This document shows positions 45,333-55,507 of a stretch of DNA of 64,000 bases, one piece after another; the stretch's first letter is position 1; each line of letters starts with the position of its first letter. Source of the stretch: Deltaproteobacteria bacterium (GTDB lineage: Bacteria; Desulfobacterota; DSM-4660; Desulfatiglandales; HGW-15); NCBI GenBank assembly GCA_019310485.1, contig JAFDEF010000015.1:1-64000 (forward strand), written 5' to 3'. The translations under genes and the position numbers were made by a program. The notes under the pieces were generated by a model. That model searched no databases. It was not told the DNA's origin and saw only the letters and a list, made by a program, of their open reading frames with translations.

Positions 45333-46084
45333 GCTCCTTCTTCCGCGACCTCCTCTTTGGGCGCCTTTTTTCTTTCTGCTATTTTGGCAACATAGATACT
45401 GATCTCGTAGAGCAGGAGCAAGGGCCCAGCCATCATGAGCTGGGTTACCATATCAGGCGGGGTCAGAATGGCAGCAGTAACAAAAATCAGAAGAATGGCA
45501 AATTTTCGTTGCCGCTTCAAGAATTTGGATGTAACAAGCCCCATCTTGGCCAGGAAAAACGCAACCACTGGAAGCTCAAAAACAACTCCAAAAGCCAGAA
45601 GCAGCTTAATGGCAAATGAAAAATACTGCTTAACCGAAGGAAGAGCCTGGATATATTCGTTGGCAAAGCTCAGAAAGAATTTAAAACCAAAAGGGAATAC
45701 AACAAAATAGCCAAAAAGGGCGCCACCAACAAATAGAATTGATGAAAAAACTACAAAGGGAATCAGGAATTTTCTTTCCTTCTGGTAAAGCCCCGGGGCA
45801 ATGAACATCCAGATTTCATAGAAAATGAAGGGAGATGAAAGTAAAATTCCTGCAATAAAAGCAGTCTTAAGATATGTGAAAAACATTTCAGGAAGATTTG
45901 TGAAAATTAGCTTATCCCCTGCTGGCATGTTTGCTTTTAGAGGCAGGATCAGTATAAGGAAAAGCTTCTTGGAGAAAACATAGGAAATTCCAAACCCAAT
46001 GCCCACCGCTATTGCACATGCTATAAGCCTGCTTCGCAGCTCTTCCAGATGGGCCATGAAAGGTTGCTTTTCATCACTGTTCAT
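45329..46084 (-). CDS. tatC: Sec-independent translocase subunit TatC
   Basis: A 251-residue TatC with six hydrophobic segments. The family start [32 protein letters not shown] and the conserved [24 protein letters not shown] are present. It recognises twin-arginine signals such as that of the ApbE protein at 28356. The gene overlaps tatB by 11 bases upstream and the lipoprotein gene by 4 bases at its 3' end. Confidence 0.96.
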   Translation of the reverse strand: MNSDEKQPFMAHLEELRSRLIACAIAVGIGFGISYVFSKKLFLILILPLKANMPAGDKLIFTNLPEMFFTYLKTAFIAGILLSSPFIFYEIWMFIAPGLYQKERKFLIPFVVFSSILFVGGALFGYFVVFPFGFKFFLSFANEYIQALPSVKQYFSFAIKLLLAFGVVFELPVVAFFLAKMGLVTSKFLKRQRKFAILLIFVTAAILTPPDMVTQLMMAGPLLLLYEISIYVAKIAERKKAPKEEVAEEGA

Positions 46085-46463
46085 CCTTTTTGGCCTCCGG
46101 TGCCACAGTCTCTACTTCCGGCTCAGTTGAGGTCACTGCTTTTTCAACATTTTCCTCTTCTCGATCTCCCGGACCTTCCTCACCCACAGCGTGTTCAGGC
46201 TCTCTTTCTTTTTCCGGCTCCAGGACATTGTCCGGTAAATCCGCCGGTCTCTCGATTCCACTGATAGAGTCGGCGAGGTCCGCTTTCACTTCCTCAATAT
46301 CCTCCTCAATGTCCAGGCTTTCCTTAATCTCCTCCGTTGCTTTGCGAAACTCCGCCATCCCTTTGCCAAGGGCTCTAGCCAGGTCGGGCAGTTTTTTCGG
46401 TCCAATAACGATCAAGGCTATCGCCAGGATAATAAGCAACTCAGACATACCTATGCCAAACAT
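46074..46463 (-). CDS. tatB: Twin-arginine translocase subunit TatB
   Basis: A 129-residue TatA/B protein: one N-terminal membrane helix ([21 protein letters not shown]), an amphipathic helix ([19 protein letters not shown]) and an acidic, glutamate- and proline-rich C-terminus. The GPKKLP hinge and length favour TatB; TatA-type single use of one protein as both cannot be excluded, since no second tatA is in the window. It precedes and overlaps tatC. Confidence 0.9.
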   Translation of the reverse strand: MFGIGMSELLIILAIALIVIGPKKLPDLARALGKGMAEFRKATEEIKESLDIEEDIEEVKADLADSISGIERPADLPDNVLEPEKEREPEHAVGEEGPGDREEENVEKAVTSTEPEVETVAPEAKKDEQ

Positions 46464-46519
46464 CCCTATTCCCCCCTCATTACCTCAAACAAAGGTCCTT
46501 TGACATTTCCGGGTCCTGT

Positions 46520-46978
46520 TCACAATTTCAGTATCATCGCACTTTCGTCGCAGTCCGGAAACTTTGGACACTTGAGACAATCTGCCCATACCTTGTGAGG
46601 CAGAGTCGCCTTCTCCACCAGCTCAAACCCAAGCCTGGAAAAGAAATCTTCCAGGTATGTGAGAACGAAAACCTGACTTAGACCCAAGGACCTGGCCTCC
46701 TGCAGGCACGCATCTACAAGTTGTGAGCCGAACTTCTTTCCCTGATGCTTTTCAATAACTGCCAAAGAACGGATCTCTGCCAGCTTATCCCAGCAAATGC
46801 CAAGCGCGCAAACGCCCACGATTCTGTGATTACGGCTATTATCCTCTAGAACAAAAAAATCCCTCAGGTGTTCATAAAGTTCGCTCAAAGGTCTCGGCAA
46901 CAAGAGGCCCTTGGCTGCAAAATAGCCCAGGATCTTGTGAATGGACCCAACATCTTCAACCATTGCTTTTCTTATCAT
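46520..46978 (-). CDS. GNAT acetyltransferase, N-acetylglutamate-synthase-like
   Basis: A 152-residue acetyltransferase of the ArgA-like group. It reads MIRKAMVEDVGSIHKILGYFAAKGLLL, ALGICWDKLAEIRSLAVIEKHQGKKFG (acetyl-CoA loop) and VLTYLEDFFSRLGFELVEK. It ends in a CXXCPXXXXC-type cysteine pattern (CLKCPKFPDCDE) that could bind metal. Such stand-alone proteins act as N-acetylglutamate synthases for arginine biosynthesis in several bacteria. Its place next to a SPOR gene and argS is compatible with that, but not decisive. Confidence 0.78.
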   Translation of the reverse strand: MIRKAMVEDVGSIHKILGYFAAKGLLLPRPLSELYEHLRDFFVLEDNSRNHRIVGVCALGICWDKLAEIRSLAVIEKHQGKKFGSQLVDACLQEARSLGLSQVFVLTYLEDFFSRLGFELVEKATLPHKVWADCLKCPKFPDCDESAMILKL

Positions 46979-46982
46979 GAGT

Positions 46983-47699
46983 TCACTCAACTCTCCACAC
47001 AAACCCCTTTAACCCTGTTTCTTTTGCCAGGCGCCTTGCATGGTCAACAGCTTGCTCCCGGGTATCGAACCTCCCTGACCTCACCCGATAGTATATCCTT
47101 CCCCTTAGGTGCGCTTCACAGTAGTAAGCCTGGTAACCACGGTTCCCCAACTTCCTGATCAGGTTCTCCGCTTTTCCCCTCTCTCCAAGGGAAGCAAGTT
47201 GCACCGTATAATATGTTCTCCCAAACCCAAGCCCCTGGCTTGAAGATTGATCACCTCTCTCTTTGCTTTCATCCAAAAGAGTGGTGACTGATTCGCCCTT
47301 TTCCGTTTTGGCTTTTGTGTGCCCTTGTACTGGCCTCCGGCCCGAAGAGCGGCTTTTTGCAACAACTACCACATGTTTCTTGCTTGTGCCTTCATTTTCG
47401 CTGGAAAGGCCCTTGTAAAAAGCCAGCTCAGGGTTAAGATCTTTCTTCTTTTGCTCCTCGGACTGACCGGAATTCTTTTCCGTAACAATACCCTGAATTT
47501 TGCTTAACTTGTCTTTCAAATCGGAAAAAACACGCATTCCATCCGGAAGAAAGCCCCGGCCGACAAATATTCCCAGTACAAAAATCCACGCCATAAGAAA
47601 AAAAAAGCAAAAGCCCCAGAAAAACATTGAAGAAGAACTCATTTCAAGGCGATAGATTTTCTTGGCTTTCTTTTGGGTTTTGCTTTTTTTCTGTGCCAT
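46983..47699 (-). CDS. SPOR-domain membrane protein
   Basis: A 238-residue protein from MAQKKSKTQK: a basic N-terminus, one membrane segment (MFFWGFCFFFLMAWIFVLGIFVGRG) and a long polar linker. The C-terminal SPOR domain (YTVQLASLGERGKAENLIRK, YYRVRSGRFDTREQAVDHAR) binds denuded peptidoglycan at division sites. FtsN-like architecture; it lies directly after argS (17 bases), an arrangement common in deltaproteobacteria. Confidence 0.86.
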   Translation of the reverse strand: MAQKKSKTQKKAKKIYRLEMSSSSMFFWGFCFFFLMAWIFVLGIFVGRGFLPDGMRVFSDLKDKLSKIQGIVTEKNSGQSEEQKKKDLNPELAFYKGLSSENEGTSKKHVVVVAKSRSSGRRPVQGHTKAKTEKGESVTTLLDESKERGDQSSSQGLGFGRTYYTVQLASLGERGKAENLIRKLGNRGYQAYYCEAHLRGRIYYRVRSGRFDTREQAVDHARRLAKETGLKGFVWRVE

Positions 47700-47715
47700 T
47701 GGATAGACTTTACAA

Positions 47716-49392
47716 TCACATACGCTCCGGCGCACTAATGCCCAGAAGGCAGAGACCGTTTACAAGAACTTTTCTCACTGCCTCAGCAAGGATTAGCCTG
47801 GCCTGACTCCTTGACACATTATCGGTGACAATCCGCTTATCGGGTTCCTTTGTCCCCAGGTTGAAGTACTTGTGAAAGCCTGAAGCCAGTTCTGTTAAGT
47901 AGTAAGTGAGGCGATGTGGTTCGAGTCTCCTGGCAATGTCTTCCAGAAGAGGGGGAAACTCGGCCATAAGTCTCACGAGAGCCATTTCCTCTTCCAGGTT
48001 CAGCTCGTTCAACACCTCCTGCGGCCTATCAGGGAGAGAAATCCCCTCTGAAGCTGCTTTCCTGAAAATACTGCATATCCTCGCATGGGCATACTGCACG
48101 TAATAGACCGGGTTCTCACTATCCTGTCTTTTTACCATGTCCACGTCAAAATCAAGCTGGGAGTCGTGATTTTTCGTAAGAAAAACGAAGCGAACCGCGT
48201 CTACTCCTACTTCCCCAACCAGTTCTTTAAGAGTAACGTAGTGTCCCGCCCTCTTAGACATCTTTATTTCCTGGCCACCTTTCCATAGCTTTACCAGTTG
48301 TATGAGCAAAACAGAAAGCCAGCTATCATCAAGGCCGTTTGCTTTCAGAGCAGCCTTCATCCTCTGGACATATCCATGATGGTCAGCACCCCAAATATTT
48401 ACCGCTTTTGAGAATCCTCTCTTCCACTTTTCGAGGTGGTAGGCAATGTCAGAGGCAAAATATGTATACTGGCCGTCCTTCTTTCTAACCACTCTATCCT
48501 TGTCATCCCCGTATAGAGACGTCCTGATCCACAGAGCTCCGTCCTTTTCGTAAAGCTGGCCTTTTTCCTTGATCGCCTCAAGTGCTTCTTCAACGGATCC
48601 GGAAGCATAAAGGGCGCTTTCGCTTGACCAGACGTCAAAAATAACACGAAACTCCTCCAAGTCTTTCTTGATCTCCTCAAGCATCGTGTGCTTGCCCAGT
48701 TCAGAGCACCTGGAAATGGCTTCCTCCTCAGGGAGAGATTTCAGGTCAACGCTCCGAGATATTTCCTTTACCAGGTCCAGGATGTAGTCTCCGTGGTAGC
48801 CGTTTTCCGGAAATGGATACTCTGGCTCTGTTAGCTGTCTCCAGCGACTGTATATTGACTCCCCCAACAACCTCATTTGCTGTCCGGCATCGTTGATGTA
48901 AAACTCACGAGCGACATCGTAACCTGTAAACTCCAGTATCCTGCAGAGGGTATCGCCAAGCGCCGCCCCACGGCCGTGACCAAGGTGAAGGGGTCCCGTC
49001 GGATTGGCGCTTACAAACTCAACGAGTATCTTTTTGCCTGCTCCCTGATCGCTCCGGCCAAAGTCTTTTTCAGGTGACGCTATTTCCAGCAAGAGCCTGT
49101 ACCATTCTTCCCTGCTGATAGTGAAGTTTAGGAAACCCGGGCCTGCTATTTCCACCCCTTCTAGAAGGTCCCCGGTATCAACAAGATGCTCCACAATTAT
49201 CTCCGCGATCTCCCTTGGAGGTCGTCTTTGGGATGAAGCGAGGGCCAGGGCCAGGTTCGTGGCAAAATGACCGTGGTTGGTGTTATTCGGAATCTCTATT
49301 ACGTAGTCGGGTAGCGCCGTTTTTTCGAGCACTCCTTTGTTGAAGCATTTTTCAAGCGTCTCCTTAAGGATAAGGTCTAATTTCTTTTTCAT
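47716..49392 (-). CDS. argS: Arginyl-tRNA synthetase
   Basis: A 558-residue class I synthetase. The HIGH motif appears as ANPTGPLHLGHGRGAALGD and the KMSKS motif as KMSKRAGHYVTLKEL. The C-terminal anticodon-binding domain ends LCLLGISAPERM, the usual family ending. The ATG at 49392 overlaps the alr stop in TAATG, showing translational coupling; an earlier in-frame start exists but lies inside alr. Confidence 0.97.
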   Translation of the reverse strand: MKKKLDLILKETLEKCFNKGVLEKTALPDYVIEIPNNTNHGHFATNLALALASSQRRPPREIAEIIVEHLVDTGDLLEGVEIAGPGFLNFTISREEWYRLLLEIASPEKDFGRSDQGAGKKILVEFVSANPTGPLHLGHGRGAALGDTLCRILEFTGYDVAREFYINDAGQQMRLLGESIYSRWRQLTEPEYPFPENGYHGDYILDLVKEISRSVDLKSLPEEEAISRCSELGKHTMLEEIKKDLEEFRVIFDVWSSESALYASGSVEEALEAIKEKGQLYEKDGALWIRTSLYGDDKDRVVRKKDGQYTYFASDIAYHLEKWKRGFSKAVNIWGADHHGYVQRMKAALKANGLDDSWLSVLLIQLVKLWKGGQEIKMSKRAGHYVTLKELVGEVGVDAVRFVFLTKNHDSQLDFDVDMVKRQDSENPVYYVQYAHARICSIFRKAASEGISLPDRPQEVLNELNLEEEMALVRLMAEFPPLLEDIARRLEPHRLTYYLTELASGFHKYFNLGTKEPDKRIVTDNVSRSQARLILAEAVRKVLVNGLCLLGISAPERM

Positions 49393-50510
49393 TACAAATA
49401 TTCCCTGGTATTTCTCTGGCCAAGTGAGCAAAAAATTTCATACGAAATTGTCCCGCTCCAGGCTGCAACTTCATCGCCGGTAATAACCTCCCTGCCCTGT
49501 GTCCCCAGGAACACAACCTCCTCACCCGGCCCGACATCTTCCAGCTCGCTCACATCAGCCATAACCATATTCATACAGACCGTGCCCACAATCGGGACTC
49601 TTTTCCCCCTGATCAGCACTTTCCCTGTATTGGACAGGCTTCTCGGAAGCCCGTCTCCATAACCGGCAGATACGACAGCTATCCTTTGCCTGCCCTTGGT
49701 ATAGTAGGTACGACCGTAACTGACGGGCGAGCTCCCAGGTAAGTCTCTCACCTGGATAACTTTGCCCTTGAAATGCATAACAGGCCTCAGCGACACGCTG
49801 GCGGAGAGCTCAGGCGAAGGAAGCCCCCCGTAAAGCATAATGCCGGGTCTCACCATATCGTAATGGGATTGTCTGTACTTTATCAGCGCTGCGCTGTTGG
49901 CCAGGTTGTTAAGCGGCAAACTAAATTCCATAGCCCGTCCGATTTCAATTGCCCTGTCAAAATTTTCAATCTGAGAAGAGGTGAAATCATTTTCAGGTTC
50001 ATCTGCAGAAGAAAGGTGCGAAAAAAGCCCTTCCAGCAAAAGGCCTCTCAGTGCTCTCAGCTTTTCCAAAAACCCTTGCAACTCAGCAATGAATATGCCC
50101 AGGCGCCCCATACCCGTATCCAGTTTCAAAAAAACACGGGCTATTCGATTAGCCCTGAGGGCCTCAGCGTTCAATATCTCGGCCTGCTGCCGGTCAAAGA
50201 GAACGGGCATAAGGCCATTTTCTACAGCAGCCCTGGCCTCATCACCTGTCGTTGTCCCGCAAAGAACCACGATGGGAGCCCTGATCCCTCCTTTTCGCAG
50301 ATTAAGGGCTTCATGCACATGGGCAACCCCCAGGCTATGAACACCCTTTTTTTCAAGTACCTCAGATACATGCAACGCGCCGTGACCGTAAGCATCAGAT
50401 TTCACAATGCCCATGATTTTGGTCATAGACCCAACCAGCCTTTTCACCTGGTTAAGGTTATGCACCAGAGCTGAAAGATCAACTTGAACCGTGTTAGGCG
50501 AGTAATTCAT
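49392..50510 (-). CDS. alr: Alanine racemase
   Basis: A 372-residue PLP-dependent racemase making D-alanine for peptidoglycan. The PLP lysine is in MGIVKSDAYGHGALHV; the catalytic tyrosine is in VVSAGYGDGLPRSLSN near the C-terminus. The ATG at 50510 (MNYSPNTVQVDLSALVHNL) is chosen by family alignment, since a longer frame adds an unlikely N-terminus. It is co-transcribed with argS. Confidence 0.95.
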   Translation of the reverse strand: MNYSPNTVQVDLSALVHNLNQVKRLVGSMTKIMGIVKSDAYGHGALHVSEVLEKKGVHSLGVAHVHEALNLRKGGIRAPIVVLCGTTTGDEARAAVENGLMPVLFDRQQAEILNAEALRANRIARVFLKLDTGMGRLGIFIAELQGFLEKLRALRGLLLEGLFSHLSSADEPENDFTSSQIENFDRAIEIGRAMEFSLPLNNLANSAALIKYRQSHYDMVRPGIMLYGGLPSPELSASVSLRPVMHFKGKVIQVRDLPGSSPVSYGRTYYTKGRQRIAVVSAGYGDGLPRSLSNTGKVLIRGKRVPIVGTVCMNMVMADVSELEDVGPGEEVVFLGTQGREVITGDEVAAWSGTISYEIFCSLGQRNTREYL

Positions 50511-51040
50511 CGCAACATTTCCAAATTCTTTCAAATAAATAAGGCTAGCGGATATGGTGCAATATATCAAGAATTATATCCCCCCGATTCACAATCAAAC
50601 ACCATTTCCCGCATTACACTCATCTCTTGTCCTTGCAGCGTACCTGTATGTACGTTTCGCTTCCCCAGATTTTGTAAACCTTGCATCCGATGTTTGCTGG
50701 TGAGATGGGTTACCCCCAAAGCGCTTTTTTTGTAGACAAACCAAAAGTTGACGGCGGACTTGGGTCCACAGCAATTCTCAGGGAACGCTGCGTCTCTGGA
50801 ATTGACCTTGCCTGTTCCTCTCTGGGTAAAGCAGGTCGTATTGACATGAAAAATTGGAGAAACTAGTATGAAAAAAGAGCCTATTGACACTCCGGGATGA
50901 ACTTCCCCGCCGCAAGCAGCGGGGTATCAATCGGAAACTATCTTAACGCCCAAAGGGGCGGTGGATTAAACCCTCGTCCGCCTCTGCTGGATTAAATTGT
51001 TTGACTTTAGATTTCCATTTGTTTAATCTAATTAACTTTA
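50511..51040. other. Intergenic region upstream of queA with a structured repeat
   Basis: 530 bases between alr and queA. The right part holds repeat copy A (listed). In the left part both strands have open frames of about 60-110 codons, neither with a recognised family. Just before the repeat, GGAG and ATG at 50868 start a reading frame of 10 codons that ends at the repeat edge. I see no confirmed gene. Confidence 0.5.
50897..50994 (+). repeat. Structured repeat, copy A (upstream of queA)
   Basis: A 98-base element related to 53359-53452. Shared blocks include CGGGGTATCA, AAACTATCT, AACGCC and CTCGTCCG, in the same order. It contains a hairpin, CCCCGC with GCGGGG around CGCAAGCA. Copy B has CCCCGT with ACGGGG, a compensating pair change. 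The form resembles palindrome-ended elements mobilised by Y1 (IS200/IS605-type) transposases; no transposase is present. Confidence 0.65.
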
Positions 51041-52096
51041 ATGTTTGATCTCGAAACTTATAATTACTCTCTGCCCAAAGCACTAATAGCGCAGGAGCCT
51101 GCATCTGAACGTGACGCCGCGCGTCTCCTATGCGTGGAGCGACTGAGGGGGCATATTTCCGATCACCTTTTTTCTGACCTCCCCCACTTACTCCAGCCTG
51201 GAGACCTTCTGGTCGTAAACAACACCCGGGTGGTTCCGGCCAGACTTTTTGGCCGCAAGGAGACTGGGGGAAGTGTTGAAATACTGGTCCTGGAATCCTC
51301 TAACGGGAATGAGCCAGGATCTGATACGCGCTGGTGTTTACTGAGGTCTTCCAAGCGGCCAAAAAAGGGCAGCAAGTTATTTTTTGAATCCGGTATTTCA
51401 GGCGAAGTGACAAGGCTGGGGGAGGACGGCCTGGTTCAGGTTTGCTTTCAGGGAAAGCAATCAATTGACGAAATTCTTGAAGAAAAAGGAGCAATGCCTG
51501 TCCCTCCCTACATCAAGAGGGAGAGCAGGGATCCCCGCTTCGCAATTGATCGGGAAAGGTATCAGACAATCTTCTCCAAGAAAAGGGGGGCGGTTGCAGC
51601 GCCGACTGCAGGCCTCCATTTCACAGAGAAGCTTGTTGAACGATTGCGACAGAGGGGTATCTTGCTGGCCGAGGTAACCCTCCACGTCGGTTGCGGCACC
51701 TTCAGACCCGTAAGAACCAGGGACATACGAAAGCATGACCTGGGAGCTGAAGACTACGTCATTGAATCGGGGACCGCGAAGACAATCAGTGAATGCAAAA
51801 GTCGGGGAAGAAGGGTCATTGCCGTGGGAACAACAGTGGTGAGGACCCTTGAAACAGCAGCGGATGGCAAAGGCAAGGTCAATCCGGGAACGGGTAAAAC
51901 AGATCTTTTGATAACCCCGGGGTACCGGTTCAAAATTGTTGATGGCTTGATAACTAACTTTCACTTGCCCCGCTCTTCGCTTCTTTTTCTGGTATGCGCT
52001 TTTGCAGGCACAGAGCTTATAAAGAGAGCTTATCAGTGGGCTATAGAAAAGGCTTACAGGTTTTACAGTTATGGTGATGCCATGCTCATTACTTGA
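51041..52096 (+). CDS. queA: S-adenosylmethionine:tRNA ribosyltransferase-isomerase
   Basis: A 351-residue QueA that adds the epoxycyclopentane part of queuosine to tRNA. Family elements are LPKALIAQEPASERDAARLL, GDLLVVNNTRVVPARLFG, AAPTAGLHFTEKLVERL and LVCAFAGTELIKRAYQWAI. The length is normal. The ATG at 51041 lacks a clear Shine-Dalgarno. It pairs with tgt 53 bases downstream in a two-gene unit bracketed by the structured repeats. Confidence 0.96.
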   Translation: MFDLETYNYSLPKALIAQEPASERDAARLLCVERLRGHISDHLFSDLPHLLQPGDLLVVNNTRVVPARLFGRKETGGSVEILVLESSNGNEPGSDTRWCLLRSSKRPKKGSKLFFESGISGEVTRLGEDGLVQVCFQGKQSIDEILEEKGAMPVPPYIKRESRDPRFAIDRERYQTIFSKKRGAVAAPTAGLHFTEKLVERLRQRGILLAEVTLHVGCGTFRPVRTRDIRKHDLGAEDYVIESGTAKTISECKSRGRRVIAVGTTVVRTLETAADGKGKVNPGTGKTDLLITPGYRFKIVDGLITNFHLPRSSLLFLVCAFAGTELIKRAYQWAIEKAYRFYSYGDAMLIT

Positions 52097-52149
52097 AAAA
52101 AAGCCTGCAAAGACTACTTAGAGCCAAAAGGGATACCCTGGTATATTAA

Positions 52150-53295
<1,146 letters not shown>

Positions 53296-53358
53296 CTTCC
53301 GTGTGCAGCAGCGAGTGAGTTGTTCTGCACAGGATGTGGTGCTATAATGCGCCGAATA

Positions 53359-53452
53359 ATGAAGCTCCCCGTTTCAAGGAACGGGGTATCAGTCGTAAAC
53401 TATCTAACGCCACGGGGGCAAGGAGTCAAATTCTCGTCCGGCGGCGGATTTA
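53359..53452 (+). repeat. Structured repeat, copy B (downstream of tgt)
   Basis: Second copy of the element at 50897-50994, in the same orientation, between tgt and yajC and ending 10 bases before the yajC Shine-Dalgarno. By eye it is about three-quarters identical to copy A. The hairpin pair differs in a covarying way (T-A for C-G). Confidence 0.65.
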
Positions 53453-53475
53453 TCCAATAGAATGGAGGTTATAGA

Positions 53476-53805
53476 ATGAATTTTTTGGCATATGCAATGG
53501 GATCCGGGGGAACAGGAGGTGGAGGAGGTGGGGGCATGGGTGCCTTTGTTCCTCTTATCCTTATGTTTGCCATTTTTTATTTTCTGCTCATAAGACCGCA
53601 GCAAAAAAAGGCAAAACAACACAAAAGCATGCTTGCATCGATAAAGAAAGGCGACAGGGTTGTAACTTCCGGTGGCCTCCATGGAGTTATTACCGGGATA
53701 ACTGACGATGTGGTCACAATGGAGATTGCTCCCAAAGTGAGGGTGAAGGTTTCCAGAGGATCCATTGCCGGAGTAGCTCGGAGAGATGAATCAAGCGCAT
53801 CTTGA
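53476..53805 (+). CDS. yajC: Preprotein translocase subunit YajC
   Basis: A 109-residue YajC: a glycine-rich N-terminus (GSGGTGGGGGGGMGAFVPL), one membrane helix (ILMFAIFYFLLIRPQQKKAK) and a small soluble domain (GDRVVTSGGLHGVITGI). It is an accessory of SecDF. GGAGG at 7 bases before ATG. It heads a yajC-secD-secF order. Confidence 0.95.
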   Translation: MNFLAYAMGSGGTGGGGGGGMGAFVPLILMFAIFYFLLIRPQQKKAKQHKSMLASIKKGDRVVTSGGLHGVITGITDDVVTMEIAPKVRVKVSRGSIAGVARRDESSAS

Positions 53806-53850
53806 TTGTACCTGGAGCATAAAGCTACTTATTGCTAAGGAGTGCGGACA

Positions 53851-55455
53851 GTGACGAAGAAGTTAGGCTGGCGAGCAGGAATCATTGGTTTCCTTGTTGT
53901 TGTAGCATTCATTTACCTTGTTCCTTCCTTCAATTTGAAACTGCCCTCGTGGTGGTCAGGTTTATTGCCCAAGGATAAGATTCATCTTGGACTCGATCTC
54001 CAAGGTGGAGTGCACCTGGTTCTCGGTGTCGAGGTCCAAAAAGCTGTAGAGAGTGACCTTGAAAGGATGATCGAGGAGCTAAAAAACGATCTTCGAAAAA
54101 ATAAGATCCGCTACCTGGAACTTAAACGCCAGGGCACTGAAGGAATCAAACTCACCCTGATGAGAGAAAAGGACGAAAAGGCCCTCCAGGACCTGGTGAA
54201 ATCATCTTACAGGGACTTTGACATAAAACCGCTCAGCACGACTGATACAAAGGGCTATGCCCTTGAGCTGGTTTTGAGCGACAAGGCGAGAAACCACATT
54301 ATGAAGCTTGCGGCTGACCAAGCGCTGGAGACTATAAGAAACCGCGTGGACCAGTTCGGGGTCAGTGAACCGGACATCAGACCCCAGGAAGATTACAGGA
54401 TACTGATACAACTTCCAGGCATTAAAGACCCAAAAAGAGCCATTGATCTTATCGGAAAAACAGCCCTTCTTGAGTTCAAACTCCTTGATGAAGAAAACAG
54501 TGTGGAAGAGGCCCTTAAGGGGAATATACCGGTTGGAGATCAGATTCTTTACCAGATTGCAGTTGACCCGAAAACAGGGATAAAAAGAAAAATCCCCTAC
54601 CTTGTAAAGAAAAGAACGCTTCTCACGGGAGAGTACCTGACTGATGCCAGGGTTCAGATTGACCCGCAATACAATGAGCCATACGTCTCTCTTTCCTTTG
54701 ATGCCCGGGGGGCCAGACTTTTTGAAAGGATTACGGGAGAAAACATCGGGAAAAGACTTGCCATCGTTCTTGACAACAACGTTTACTCCGCACCGGTGAT
54801 CAGGGACAAGATCGCTGGTGGACGGGCACAAATTACCGGCCGCTTTACTATGGATGAGGCGAGGGACCTTTCCATCGTACTGAGGGCGGGCGCACTTCCC
54901 GCACCGGTCAAGATCCTTGAAGAACGAACCGTGGGTCCTTCACTTGGCAAGGATTCAATAAACAAGGGGTTTAAATCCACCATAATCGGGGGAATTGTCG
55001 TGGTAGCCTTTATGGCCATATACTACGGGCTCTCGGGCCTCTTTGCCGACCTGGCGCTTGTACTGAACATGCTTTTTATAATGGCGGGACTTGCCTTTTT
55101 TGGTGCGACTCTGACCCTGCCCGGAATAGCCGGGATTATTCTTACAATAGGCATGTCAGTTGATGCAAACGTTCTGATCTTTGAACGAATAAGAGAAGAA
55201 CTAAGAGTGGGCAAACCACCGCGCGCAGCTATTGAAGCAGGATACGGGAGGGCCATGGTTACCATCCTGGATGCTAATGTTACCACATTCATCGCCGCGC
55301 TCGTGCTGTTCCAGTTCGGTACAGGTCCTGTTAAAGGTTTTGCAGTAACACTCAGCATTGGCATTGTTGCGAGCTTTGTTACAGCGGTATTTGTGACCAG
55401 GATTATTTTCGACTACCTTTTTCTTTACCGTAGGTGGAAAAAAATCAGCATATAG
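53851..55455 (+). CDS. secD: Protein-export protein SecD
   Basis: A 534-residue SecD, the proton-driven export partner of SecF. An N-terminal helix is followed by LGLDLQGGVHLVLGVEV and a large periplasmic domain, then five helices. The MMPL-like region has GMSVDANVLIFERIREELR. The GTG at 53851 is selected because AAGGAG is eight bases before it; a GTG at 53842 would be inside that site. Confidence 0.95.
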   Translation: MTKKLGWRAGIIGFLVVVAFIYLVPSFNLKLPSWWSGLLPKDKIHLGLDLQGGVHLVLGVEVQKAVESDLERMIEELKNDLRKNKIRYLELKRQGTEGIKLTLMREKDEKALQDLVKSSYRDFDIKPLSTTDTKGYALELVLSDKARNHIMKLAADQALETIRNRVDQFGVSEPDIRPQEDYRILIQLPGIKDPKRAIDLIGKTALLEFKLLDEENSVEEALKGNIPVGDQILYQIAVDPKTGIKRKIPYLVKKRTLLTGEYLTDARVQIDPQYNEPYVSLSFDARGARLFERITGENIGKRLAIVLDNNVYSAPVIRDKIAGGRAQITGRFTMDEARDLSIVLRAGALPAPVKILEERTVGPSLGKDSINKGFKSTIIGGIVVVAFMAIYYGLSGLFADLALVLNMLFIMAGLAFFGATLTLPGIAGIILTIGMSVDANVLIFERIREELRVGKPPRAAIEAGYGRAMVTILDANVTTFIAALVLFQFGTGPVKGFAVTLSIGIVASFVTAVFVTRIIFDYLFLYRRWKKISI

Positions 55456-55507
55456 GATTCGCGTGAAAACCTGATGGGCCGAATGGCCCGATTTTGGGGA
55501 GTTACGT

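Noticed and set aside
50567-50890. 107-codon minus-strand frame and a 61-codon plus-strand frame in the same bases
   Set aside because: Neither matches a family I recognise, neither has a good start, and they mask each other; not called as a gene.
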